Below are positions 25,915 to 32,824 of a stretch of 46,159 nt of DNA, piece by piece. How positions within the stretch are numbered: the first letter of the stretch is position 1; each line of letters begins with the position of its first letter. This DNA comes from a virus, in the IMG/VR virus record IMGVR_UViG_3300025101_000042, positions 1-46,159 of that record; one strand, given 5' to 3'. Both the position numbers and the translations under genes were made by a program. The notes under the pieces were generated by a model, which saw only the letters and a list, made by a program, of their open reading frames with translations, was not told the origin of the DNA and ran no database searches.

Positions 25915-27735
25915 TTAGTTGTTATCTATTCTCCTGTCTATATACTCAGCACCGAATACACCTGTTATATCTTTAAGTATATCCATAGTTGGTATTTTGT
26001 CAGAAATAATTCTGCTACAAAGCACAGGGTCTCTTTGTAATTTTGTAGCCGTTGTCATAATTCTATTGAGAAATTGTATCCACTCTTGAATAGGTCTAGA
26101 GTATATACTACCCTCATGGTATCTAAATTCTATTGTGCCTAAGTAGAACCTAGCGTGTATATTAGTACCAAAGTACCTAGCATCATTGTACTTATTATCA
26201 GTAAGGTTAGTATTAGCACCTTTGTAGTATTCGTTTACTAGATGACTTAGGCTTCTCATTCTAGATATTTTTCTAGGACTCATAGGTATTTCTTTACAAT
26301 ATGTATTATCTGTTCTATTACTAGGTAACCCTCTATAGATATAACCTTGCAACCTAGACATAATCATTAGTAAAGATTGTATCTCTGTAAAGTTAAAGTC
26401 TAGTGCGTTCATATGTATATGTATACCACAGCTCTCATCTGTATAGTTATCATCTTCTCTATGTGTCTGCTCTAGACTATCTAGTGCTTCTACTACTGTA
26501 TCACCTATAATAGGCTTATGAGTTACAAACTCTACACCTCCAGAACTTAGAGAGCCATCTTCTATTACCTCAAAGTAGTCAGGCTCACCTACTGCACTTA
26601 CATAGTCCTCAGAGTCATCGTAGCAAGTTATAACCTCACTTTCTATACCTATGTATCTATTGTACTCACTCTTAGTTGCTAGTTTCATAGGTAGCCTTCT
26701 GTATCTAAAAGGACTAGCTAGATAAGACTGCAACTTTAGATCGGCACAAGAGGTGCAATATCTACGACCTAAAACATTATGATAACCTTCATGATTTCTA
26801 GCAAAGTCCATTAATAGCATTCTTCTATCAGCAGAACTTTCTGCATGTCTAAGCTTGTCAAAGTCTATTACATCAGAACATCTACAATGTTCACAAGATA
26901 TAATTAGGCTCTCCCAACAAGGCTTACAACACCTAGTAATATCTAAGTCTAGGTATGTACTTTTAGTGTTTTTATCTTGTACGCTAAGTATACCTACTAA
27001 GTCAGTTAACTTGTAATCCGTATGACAAGCATCACATTTTTCTACTGTAGTATTGTAACAAGTGTTGCAGTACTTATCTTCATTGTGTACATATGTATCA
27101 GTTACTATGTCGCTACACTTAGTACAAGCATGGTAGAGTCTGTTGCTTCTAGTATTCTTTCTAATAGCTACAGCTAATATTTGTTGCCATTCACCTTGTA
27201 GATAGAATCTATTAACAGTAGGTTCACTTACATAAGTATTATCTACAAATGTCAAATCTTGTATCTTTTTATGTAAAGGTCTAACCTCACTAGTAATTCT
27301 ATATTCAGCAGTAGACAAAAGATATTCCATCATGTCTAGACTATCTTCATATCTACTATGTAGTATATTGCTATAATAGACTGACTTATAGTTTATTTCA
27401 TCTTCTACGTTATACTCAAATGTTAGATTGTACAATCGCCTATCTGAATATAATAGATCGGTAGCTCTACATAATATTCTATTACTACCTTTTTTAGTTT
27501 CTATTAGAACACCTAGTACATACTTAGAGTTAGGATTGTCCCAATCTTCTATCTTAGCTACGTCTAGTATCTTAGCTACTCTAGATGCTATAGTCTTAAA
27601 ATGGTAAGACTGTAGAGTTCTGTCATTAGCATAGACATCGTAGTCGTAGAGAACATCTATCTCTTTGAAACTACTAGCACTAGTATACCTAGCATTAGTT
27701 GTATCTAGTAGATAGACGTCATTTGAATATAACAT
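25915..27735 (-). CDS. amidoligase B (Amidoligase_2-type) with long N-terminus and zinc knuckles
   Basis: 606 residues with AAGGAGG upstream. The first ~200 residues are a separate beta-rich domain not present in ligase A. Then CxxC pairs (C204/207, 223/226, 234/237, 270/273, 281/284, 327/330) form zinc knuckles. The ligase core has YIGIESE at 361-367, IEDGSL at 391-396, GGVEFVT at 399-405, CGIHIHMN at 436-443 and FGTNIHARFYLGTIEFRYH at 522-540. Same predicted ATP-dependent carboxyl-amine ligation as A but a distinct paralogue, so the two may act at successive steps or on different acceptors. Confidence 0.85.
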   Translation of the reverse strand: MLYSNDVYLLDTTNARYTSASSFKEIDVLYDYDVYANDRTLQSYHFKTIASRVAKILDVAKIEDWDNPNSKYVLGVLIETKKGSNRILCRATDLLYSDRRLYNLTFEYNVEDEINYKSVYYSNILHSRYEDSLDMMEYLLSTAEYRITSEVRPLHKKIQDLTFVDNTYVSEPTVNRFYLQGEWQQILAVAIRKNTRSNRLYHACTKCSDIVTDTYVHNEDKYCNTCYNTTVEKCDACHTDYKLTDLVGILSVQDKNTKSTYLDLDITRCCKPCWESLIISCEHCRCSDVIDFDKLRHAESSADRRMLLMDFARNHEGYHNVLGRRYCTSCADLKLQSYLASPFRYRRLPMKLATKSEYNRYIGIESEVITCYDDSEDYVSAVGEPDYFEVIEDGSLSSGGVEFVTHKPIIGDTVVEALDSLEQTHREDDNYTDESCGIHIHMNALDFNFTEIQSLLMIMSRLQGYIYRGLPSNRTDNTYCKEIPMSPRKISRMRSLSHLVNEYYKGANTNLTDNKYNDARYFGTNIHARFYLGTIEFRYHEGSIYSRPIQEWIQFLNRIMTTATKLQRDPVLCSRIISDKIPTMDILKDITGVFGAEYIDRRIDNN

Positions 27736-27865
27736 CTCTTACCTCCTTGAGTATTGCTACTATATAATCTCTGTACATAATAACAACACCACTAGAAAGA
27801 ATAGTCAGTAGACTGACATGACTCTCTCCACAGGAACCAAGTAGATGGTGTAGTATCTCTCTCAT
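27719..27865 (-). CDS. 48-aa small hydrophobic protein
   Basis: A short ORF with AAGGAG 5 bases upstream, overlapping the start of amidoligase B by 17 bases. The product has one hydrophobic stretch (HVSLLTILSSGVVIMYRDYIVAIL, given here in part) and may be a membrane peptide. A second ATG two bases upstream in another frame gives only 25 codons. Confidence 0.45.
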   Translation of the reverse strand: MREILHHLLGSCGESHVSLLTILSSGVVIMYRDYIVAILKEVRDVIFK

Positions 27866-27884
27866 ACATTCTCCTTGTTAGTTA

Positions 27885-28307
27885 TTAGATAGGCCAATAA
27901 TACTCCATGTCTATTGGCTCTTCCCATTTGTACCTAGAGTAGTAATACTCTAAGTCTTTACGTAGTAGATTGCTTCTATGAGAAGCGTGTACTCTATCAT
28001 CGCCCAACCAAGTGGGCATCTCTATAGAATTTGGTAGACCTACAAGTTCCATCGTATTGTTGTAACCTCTAAGTATCCACTCTTCTATCATCTTGTTCTT
28101 GTAGAGTAGCAACGCTTCTACATAACCATCCCACATTAGAACGGCAGGATGTCTTCTCCAACCCTTGTACTTCTTACCTTGTAGAGTTGGATTATCTACT
28201 AATACATTGTATATTTGCAATGCTTCTACTCTCTGCTTACCTAGTCTACGATAATCTAGCATACTAGCAGAGATAGAGAAATCTTCGTGTGGTAGAAATG
28301 TTTGCAT
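27885..28307 (-). CDS. DNA-glycosylase-like protein (pyrimidine-dimer glycosylase/MSMEG_6728-type)
   Basis: 140 residues. MQTFLPHEDF....MLDYRRLGKQRVEALQI and the following GWRRHPAVLMWDGYVEALLLY are the signature of a family annotated as T4 endonuclease V-related pyrimidine-dimer glycosylase-like. It could repair or process modified bases in phage DNA. Just upstream in the operon from the amidoligase cassette. Family assignment is from memory of the N-terminal motif; catalytic activity is untested. Confidence 0.7.
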   Translation of the reverse strand: MQTFLPHEDFSISASMLDYRRLGKQRVEALQIYNVLVDNPTLQGKKYKGWRRHPAVLMWDGYVEALLLYKNKMIEEWILRGYNNTMELVGLPNSIEMPTWLGDDRVHASHRSNLLRKDLEYYYSRYKWEEPIDMEYYWPI

Positions 28308-28430
28308 CTACAACCATATCCTTAGTAGTTGTAACAATATGTAGATAGGTGCTAATATAGCTAGAACCTCTCCTACATCTTCTATTCTTTCTACTATCTC
28401 TTCCATTATCTTGTCGAATCTATCTACCAT
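28308..28430 (-). CDS. 40-aa amphipathic/TM protein
   Basis: A short ORF exactly abutting the glycosylase-like gene, with AGGAG 6 bases upstream. The product has an acidic helical N-half (DKIMEEIVERIEDVGEV) and a hydrophobic end (LAILAPIYILLQLLRIWL). The 5' end overlaps the upstream gene by 7 bases. Confidence 0.55.
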   Translation of the reverse strand: MVDRFDKIMEEIVERIEDVGEVLAILAPIYILLQLLRIWL

Positions 28431-28882
28431 GTCTTCTCCTCTCTTAGTATTGGTCTAACAATTCTAGGGTCTAGAAGTCTACCTTTTCTCTTATGGTAGG
28501 TATTGTCTACTACCATTCTTCTACGAGTACTAGCCATTCTCTTAGCTTGGCGTTCTAGTGCCTCTGCTACTTCTTTTCTCTTGAGTGTAGTAGCTAGGGT
28601 AATTCTCTTGTAACTAGTTCTAGCATACTCATCATGTACATTGACTACCTTGTTCTCTTGAAACGCTTTCTGTCTGAACATTTCTATAAGCTCCCAAGTC
28701 TGTAACATAGACTTAGACATATTAGTTAGTACAATGGGATTATCTAGTGATGAGTCATCTATATGAAGAGAATATCTACTACTGTTTTTAGAGATACGAA
28801 TATCTACTGTGCCACTACTACTATATCTATATAGATCGAGTGGAGTAGGTGATTCCATATCTACTATTATATCATCTATCAT
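28424..28882 (-). CDS. 152-aa hypothetical early protein
   Basis: 152 residues. The first half is beta-like (GTVDIRISKNSSRYSLHIDD). The second half is strongly basic and helical (KRKEVAEALERQAKRMASTRRRM), suggesting nucleic-acid binding. Preceded by a 134-bp intergenic region with three CGTTCTA repeats. Confidence 0.55.
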   Translation of the reverse strand: MIDDIIVDMESPTPLDLYRYSSSGTVDIRISKNSSRYSLHIDDSSLDNPIVLTNMSKSMLQTWELIEMFRQKAFQENKVVNVHDEYARTSYKRITLATTLKRKEVAEALERQAKRMASTRRRMVVDNTYHKRKGRLLDPRIVRPILREEKTW

Positions 28883-28982
28883 AATTGCCTCTACGACTTT
28901 TGTTATCTATAAAATTCGCATCTACTATTTTTGCTTCTACTAGATACGAAGTCTAGAGATAAGTTTAAGCAGAAGGGCCTAG

Positions 28983-29019
28983 CGTTCTACTAAGCCCGTT
29001 CTACTATTTAGCCGTTCTA
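28983..29019. repeat. three CGTTCTA direct repeats
   Basis: CGTTCTA occurs at 28983, 28997 and 29013 (starts 14 and 16 bases apart), in the 28883-29016 intergenic space and just entering the 3' end of the 90-aa gene. The rest of this space contains no ORF; it also has a partial inverted repeat centred on CTAG near 28940. Confidence 0.45.
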
Positions 29020-29289
29020 TTTAGAGCAATTAAGAGAGACTTTAGTTATCTCTTGTCCTGTTGGTAGGTTACTGTTCCATTCTACAAGGTTCCTATCTAT
29101 TACTTCCTGCCCTTGCTCCCACCAGTCCTTAACCTCTTGGGGTGCATGGTCTAGTTTGCCGATTCTACTAGAAGCTGAAACAATGCCATTTGCAATGGCT
29201 GTATTAGTCATCTTATCTACTGTCTCTTTATCTAGTCCAGATGCTTCTAGACCTTTCCTAAAAGCTATGTTGTTTATTTTCTTACTCAT
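29017..29289 (-). CDS. 90-aa early protein
   Basis: 90 residues, MSKKINNIAFRKGLEASGLDKETVDKMTN..., helical, one of the promoter-proximal genes of the leftward arm. The ribosome site is weak (AAGGAT about 13 bases upstream). Downstream of a candidate promoter at 29319-29348. No family recognised. Confidence 0.55.
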   Translation of the reverse strand: MSKKINNIAFRKGLEASGLDKETVDKMTNTAIANGIVSASSRIGKLDHAPQEVKDWWEQGQEVIDRNLVEWNSNLPTGQEITKVSLNCSK

Positions 29290-29318
29290 TGTTATCTATT
29301 ATCCTTTTATCTACTAAA

Positions 29319-29348
29319 AATATAGTAGATTTGTTTGTTTGATTTAAA
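29319..29348 (-). promoter_or_regulatory. sigma70-like leftward promoter
   Basis: On the minus strand TTTAAA, 18 bases, TATATT, upstream of the 90-aa gene. The same -10 box and spacer length occur in three other candidate promoters here. Confidence 0.5.
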
Positions 29349-29390
29349 ACGTATTTTCATGGCCTTAATGTACAGCAGTCAGCCAAAAAA

Positions 29391-29407
29391 ACAAATATTG
29401 TATTTGT
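29391..29407. promoter_or_regulatory. 17-bp palindrome ACAAATA-TTG-TATTTGT
   Basis: Perfect 7-bp inverted repeat with a 3-base centre, 43 bases upstream of the leftward promoter's -35 box; operator-like. Confidence 0.45.
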
Positions 29408-29484
29408 AGTTTATTATTCGTAACTTCAGGACTTTTTGCCTATTAGATAAGAATGAGACTCAATCTCAATAAGAATAAGTGGTG

Positions 29485-29616
29485 ACGTATAGGTAAGGTA
29501 GCTGACGTAAACGTAAGGTAAGTAACGTAATAGTAAGTTGTATTACCTTAACGTAAAGAATCTAACTAAAAAGTCAGTTTTCTAACGTAAACGGAATTTT
29601 ACTTTCGCTAACGTAA
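29485..29616. repeat. ACGTAA repeat cluster
   Basis: Exact ACGTAA at 29505, 29511, 29525, 29551, 29585 and 29611, with ACGTAT at 29485 and ACGGAA at 29591. Several are extended to TAACGTAA. All face the same way on the plus strand. Iteron-like. Confidence 0.65.
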
Positions 29617-29658
29617 GGGGGGGCTATGCCGCAAATAAGAGGCACACACAAATTGGTG

Positions 29659-29675
29659 CTATTTTTTAAAAATAG
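29659..29675. repeat. AT-rich palindrome after 77-aa gene
   Basis: CTATTTTT/AAAAATAG with a single central base, just 10 bases beyond the stop of the leftward 77-aa gene. It could be a weak terminator. Confidence 0.35.
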
Positions 29676-29685
29676 GTAGTTTAAG

Positions 29686-29919
29686 TTAGCTACAAGGGTA
29701 TAGATTTCCTGTATATTCCGGTGTATCTAGTATTTCTAACTCATCTGCGTTTTGTAGTCTGCTTACTATTTCTGCTAAATCATAGCGTACTTTGCTAGAT
29801 GCATCTATAGTGTCTGTAATACTGAGGTTCTTTGCTAGTTTGATAGCTTCGTTAATATTCTTGAAGCTTGATTCTTCTCGCCAATGGTTATCCATGGCCT
29901 TTTCCATTGTAGTTTTCAT
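29686..29919 (-). CDS. 77-aa early protein
   Basis: 77 residues, helical and acidic (SSFKNINEAIKLAKNLSITDTIDASSKVRYDLAEIVSRL). Flanked by noncoding DNA on both sides. The upstream 169 bases (29920-30088) hold no ORF. Not recognised. Confidence 0.5.
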   Translation of the reverse strand: MKTTMEKAMDNHWREESSFKNINEAIKLAKNLSITDTIDASSKVRYDLAEIVSRLQNADELEILDTPEYTGNLYPCS

Positions 29920-30088
29920 TTTCTCAACCCTTTTGTTACCTAAATTTACTTATGAAAAGTTGCCTAATGCAAGAGTTTTCAAAATATATTGTAAAAATTC
30001 TGTAGAGGTAAGGAGTTAAAGTAGTGTTATTTAGCGATATTTTGCCTATATACGGCATTTTCTTGCAAAACTGGTATATATACTAGGC

Positions 30089-30325
30089 TTAGTCCATTTT
30101 GATAGATTTTTCCCCTGTTTTCGTATCCACTAAATAGTACAAATAATCTAATATCTCGTCTTTTGCTTCACTTCCCCTGACTCCAGCTACTTTTGTTACT
30201 TTTTCTACCTCATATCCTTTATCTAGGACATCTGCTATCTCTTCCCACTTAGCTTCTTTAAATAACTTATCTAGGTCTAAGTCATCTTGTGGTAGTAATA
30301 GTAGTGATGTTAGTAATATTCCCAC
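30089..30325 (-). CDS. 78-aa first early leftward protein
   Basis: 78 residues from a GTG start, acidic (PQDDLDLDKLFKEAKWEEIADVLDKGYEVEK) after a short hydrophobic N-terminus (MGILLTSLLLLP). First gene after the leftward promoter, the position of host-takeover genes in many phages. Not recognised. Confidence 0.5.
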   Translation of the reverse strand: MGILLTSLLLLPQDDLDLDKLFKEAKWEEIADVLDKGYEVEKVTKVAGVRGSEAKDEILDYLYYLVDTKTGEKSIKMD

Positions 30326-30338
30326 TTTCTTTCTTTTA

Positions 30339-30356
30339 ATATTACGTTAGTAATAT
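30339..30356. promoter_or_regulatory. ATATTAC-GTTA-GTAATAT inverted repeat
   Basis: Perfect 7-bp arms and a 4-base centre in the leader between the leftward promoter and the 78-aa gene. On the minus strand it contains TAACGTAA, the extended form of the repeat at 29485-29616. Confidence 0.5.
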
Positions 30357-30409
30357 ATTTTCTTTCTTTACTAAGTAAACTAAGTAACTCCCGGGCTTAA
30401 GTCCCTAAT

Positions 30410-30439
30410 AATATACTAATCAAAGTACACAAAAAGCAA
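30410..30439 (-). promoter_or_regulatory. sigma70-like leftward early promoter
   Basis: On the minus strand TTGCTT, 18 bases, TATATT; drives the 78-aa gene and probably the leftward arm. Divergent from the promoter at 30466. Confidence 0.6.
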
Positions 30440-30465
30440 GAACTATTTTAAAATAAATTAATTTC

Positions 30466-30495
30466 TTGACATATTTATACTTATGTTTATATATT
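30466..30495 (+). promoter_or_regulatory. sigma70-like rightward promoter
   Basis: TTGACA (30466-30471), 18 bases, TATATT (30490-30495). The expected transcription start is only about 5-7 bases before the ATG at 30508, so the leader would be very short. Confidence 0.7.
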
Positions 30496-30507
30496 CAGGC
30501 ACGGTAT

Positions 30508-30735
30508 ATGAATAAATTACTTAACATAGCAAGAACACATTGTGCAAACTGGGATGCAGGCAAATGCGTCGGTTGTGTCTTTACTAGGACAGAGAAAGGT
30601 TTATCATTTAGGTTATCTGAAAGGTTAAGTGGTCAGAAGTGTTCAGTTGAAAAAGGATGTGAATACTTTGAAAATATTGTTATACCGGGAATGCAAGACA
30701 AAATAACAATAACTAAACTATTGGAGAGCAAATGA
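30508..30735 (+). CDS. 75-aa cysteine-rich protein
   Basis: 75 residues from ATG at 30508, chosen because earlier in-frame codons lie in the promoter. Six cysteines (C12, C20, C23, C45, C51 and neighbours) suggest a zinc- or metal-binding fold. First gene of the rightward arm. Not recognised. Confidence 0.55.
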   Translation: MNKLLNIARTHCANWDAGKCVGCVFTRTEKGLSFRLSERLSGQKCSVEKGCEYFENIVIPGMQDKITITKLLESK

Positions 30736-31016
30736 TAATCGGTGGACACCATTACAAAGTAAAACTTGTTGATGAGATGAAAGTAGAGGGAGGTATTGTA
30801 CTAGGTATGCACAATACGAAAGAATGCGTAATTAACATTGACAAAGAGCAAACACTTTCAAGAAAGAAAGAAACATTGATACATGAAACAATACATGCTA
30901 TACTTACCAATGCTGGCTTTGCAGAGCAAGATGAGCATTATATTGACACATTGGCTAACGGACTATTTCAATTAGGTGTAGGAGACTTATTGTGGAAGAA
31001 AAGAGAGGATAAGTAA
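30732..31016 (+). CDS. HEXXH metalloprotease-like protein
   Basis: 94 residues. ETLIHETIHAIL has zinc ligands His51 and His55 and Glu52 in an ImmA/IrrE- or SprT-like minimal metalloprotease fold. It may cleave a repressor-type or host protein. Coupled to its neighbours by 4-bp and 1-bp overlaps. Confidence 0.65.
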   Translation: MIIGGHHYKVKLVDEMKVEGGIVLGMHNTKECVINIDKEQTLSRKKETLIHETIHAILTNAGFAEQDEHYIDTLANGLFQLGVGDLLWKKREDK

Positions 31017-31126
31017 TGAAGGTAGCATTAGTAACATTAGCAATGATTTCTGGAAAGCTATGGTTTTTCTTAGAAGGATTATTTATCATATGCCTAGTAA
31101 AGGTGCTTAAGGGAGTAATGAAGTGA
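31016..31126 (+). CDS. 36-aa membrane peptide
   Basis: A short ORF starting on the last base of the previous stop (TAATG) and ending in an overlap with the next GTG. The product (MKVALVTLAMISGKLWFFLE...) is almost entirely hydrophobic, with a basic end (VKVLKGVMK). One membrane helix. Confidence 0.55.
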   Translation: MKVALVTLAMISGKLWFFLEGLFIICLVKVLKGVMK

Positions 31127-31881
31127 AAAGAGCTATAGTTACTCCCGACAAGCACTTTCCATTTGAAGACAAGAAAGCAATCAAAGTATTGTGTAAGGCT
31201 ATTGAGCTTGTTAAGCCAGAGATATATATTGATTTAGGGGACACGGGTGAATGGGAGTCTGTGTCCCATTGGCAATGGAAGAAAAAGAAAAGACCTCCAT
31301 TAGAATACCAGCTACCTTTTGTTTATAAAGAAATAGAAGAAGTAAATAAAGGAATGGATATTATAGATGCTTCTTTAGATAAGGCTGGAACTAAACAACG
31401 TCACTTTATTGAGGGGAACCATGATGATTGGCTTAATAGATTTGTTGAGGAAAATCCATACTTGGCTGATGATATGCTTGTTAAGAATGCACTTAAACTT
31501 GCTGAGCGTGGATACAAGTACCACAAGATTGGCAAGATGCTTAAGATTGGTAAAATCAATTTCTATCACGGACATCATTTCGCTGGGGTTAATCATACTC
31601 GTAACCACTTGCTTCGCCTTGGTGGTAATGTTATGTATGGACATCATCATGATATACAACAATCATCCATTACTCATATTGACGGGGTTAAATCAGCATG
31701 GTCAATAGGATGCTTAAAAGACATGAGTGCTGAAGCTAATGAGTGGTTAGGTAACAGACAGCATAATTGGCAACATGCATTTGCTATTGTAGACTTTCAT
31801 AAGAACAGAAACTTCAATGTAACTGTTCATCAGATAGTAAATGGGGTAAGTACAGTTGATGGTAAAGTTATCAAGGCTTAG
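31123..31881 (+). CDS. calcineurin-like metallophosphoesterase
   Basis: 252 residues from GTG. Dinuclear metal motifs in order: TPDKHFP (Asp9, His11), YIDLGDTGEW, FIEGNHDDW near 97, FYHGHHF near 148 and YGHHHD near 171. It would hydrolyse phosphomonoesters or phosphodiesters, possibly nucleic-acid ends. It precedes TerS in the operon. The specific substrate cannot be read from the sequence. Confidence 0.85.
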   Translation: MKRAIVTPDKHFPFEDKKAIKVLCKAIELVKPEIYIDLGDTGEWESVSHWQWKKKKRPPLEYQLPFVYKEIEEVNKGMDIIDASLDKAGTKQRHFIEGNHDDWLNRFVEENPYLADDMLVKNALKLAERGYKYHKIGKMLKIGKINFYHGHHFAGVNHTRNHLLRLGGNVMYGHHHDIQQSSITHIDGVKSAWSIGCLKDMSAEANEWLGNRQHNWQHAFAIVDFHKNRNFNVTVHQIVNGVSTVDGKVIKA

Positions 31882-32636
31882 TGAAAATAAGAAAGATAAA
31901 GAGCAAAGACTATTATCTATTTGATAATGAGACTGAGTTTCAAGAATGGTATCCAAAACAAGTATTGCATCATGACTGGAGAACTGCAAAGTCAGAAGAA
32001 TGGGTGCTATGTGATGATGGCCAAGTATGTCAGGTTTTAAAAAGAGGTGCTTTGAAAAGAGGCAATGTGTATGTTGACTACATTAGAACTGTTATAGGTT
32101 CCTTTGTTTGCAACAAATCAACAAAGATGAAAGGAGCAATGAGAAAGAACATGTATTCTTTCGGTGCTCAAGACAAAACAGCTTATGAGGTAGTAAAGGA
32201 AAGGAAGTCGCCTACAAGAAAAGAGTTTTTATTTGCTAAGTATGTAGCAAAGGGTGAAGATACGGTAGATGCATTTATGAAAGCATTTCCTGCTAAAAGC
32301 AGAAAACATGCTAAGAAGAATGCAGGCTTACTTATGAGTACAAAAAGGATAAAAGGTTTGATACGAGAAGAAATAGAAAAGGTAATGAATGAGGCTGAGA
32401 TAACGCCTCTTTATATACTTGAGAAGATGAAAGACATTATTGAGTCAGAAGCATCTAGGGATAGTGATAAAGTATCTTTGTTAAAAGAACTTGTTGCTAT
32501 AGCTGGTATGAGGGATACAGAAAAGAAATCTGAATCTGTTACTTTGTTTCAAGGTTTTTCAAGTGAACAGCTTGATGCAATAAGTGGCAATAACACACAA
32601 AAGCTTGCAGAAGCTAAAAAGGAAATAGAAAGTTGA
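31881..32636 (+). CDS. terS: small terminase subunit-like protein
   Basis: 251 residues from GTG. The C-terminal half (SPTRKEFLFAKYVAKGEDTVDAFMKAF...HAKKNAGLLMST.RIKGLI..EIEKVMNEAEITPLYILEKM) follows the Terminase_2/TerS plan: HTH DNA-binding then helical oligomerisation. The N-terminal ~110 residues are an extra domain (WYPKQVLHHDWRTAKSEEW). Positioned two genes before TerL. Confidence 0.7.
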   Translation: MKIRKIKSKDYYLFDNETEFQEWYPKQVLHHDWRTAKSEEWVLCDDGQVCQVLKRGALKRGNVYVDYIRTVIGSFVCNKSTKMKGAMRKNMYSFGAQDKTAYEVVKERKSPTRKEFLFAKYVAKGEDTVDAFMKAFPAKSRKHAKKNAGLLMSTKRIKGLIREEIEKVMNEAEITPLYILEKMKDIIESEASRDSDKVSLLKELVAIAGMRDTEKKSESVTLFQGFSSEQLDAISGNNTQKLAEAKKEIES

Positions 32637-32824
32637 ATCTATACGAGATATGCATTCAAGTCTTAGAGCATGCCAACAATTCTAATAGGAATTTGGATAA
32701 CGACATGGATGTTCAATTAATAGCAACTGAAATATATGAGTTGTTTTATGAACACCAAATGTATCCAATTGATGATTTACAAGAATATTGGAACTTTAAA
32801 GAAGACTTAGATGAAGACGAATAA
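32633..32824 (+). CDS. 63-aa acidic protein
   Basis: 63 residues from TTG overlapping the TerS stop. Acidic (IDDLQEYWNFKEDLDEDE). Its end overlaps the next gene by 14 bases. Not recognised. Confidence 0.5.
   Translation: MNLYEICIQVLEHANNSNRNLDNDMDVQLIATEIYELFYEHQMYPIDDLQEYWNFKEDLDEDE

Larger units (their letters stand above)
29290..29685. other. 396-bp noncoding control region
   Basis: No convincing ORF on either strand. It holds a leftward promoter, a 17-bp palindrome at 29391-29407, a cluster of ACGTAA repeats at 29485-29616, CTCAAT direct repeats near 29459 and an AT palindrome at 29659-29675. A replication origin or regulatory hub are both plausible. Confidence 0.6.

Noticed and set aside
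23418-27735. A 7-deazaguanine DNA modification pathway
   Set aside because: Class II amidotransferase domains occur there, but no FolE, QueD, QueC or DpdA-like gene is visible.
30361-30410. CCCGGGCTTAAGTCCC as a terminator
   Set aside because: Arms are imperfect by one base shift and no T-run follows; it lies within the divergent control region.
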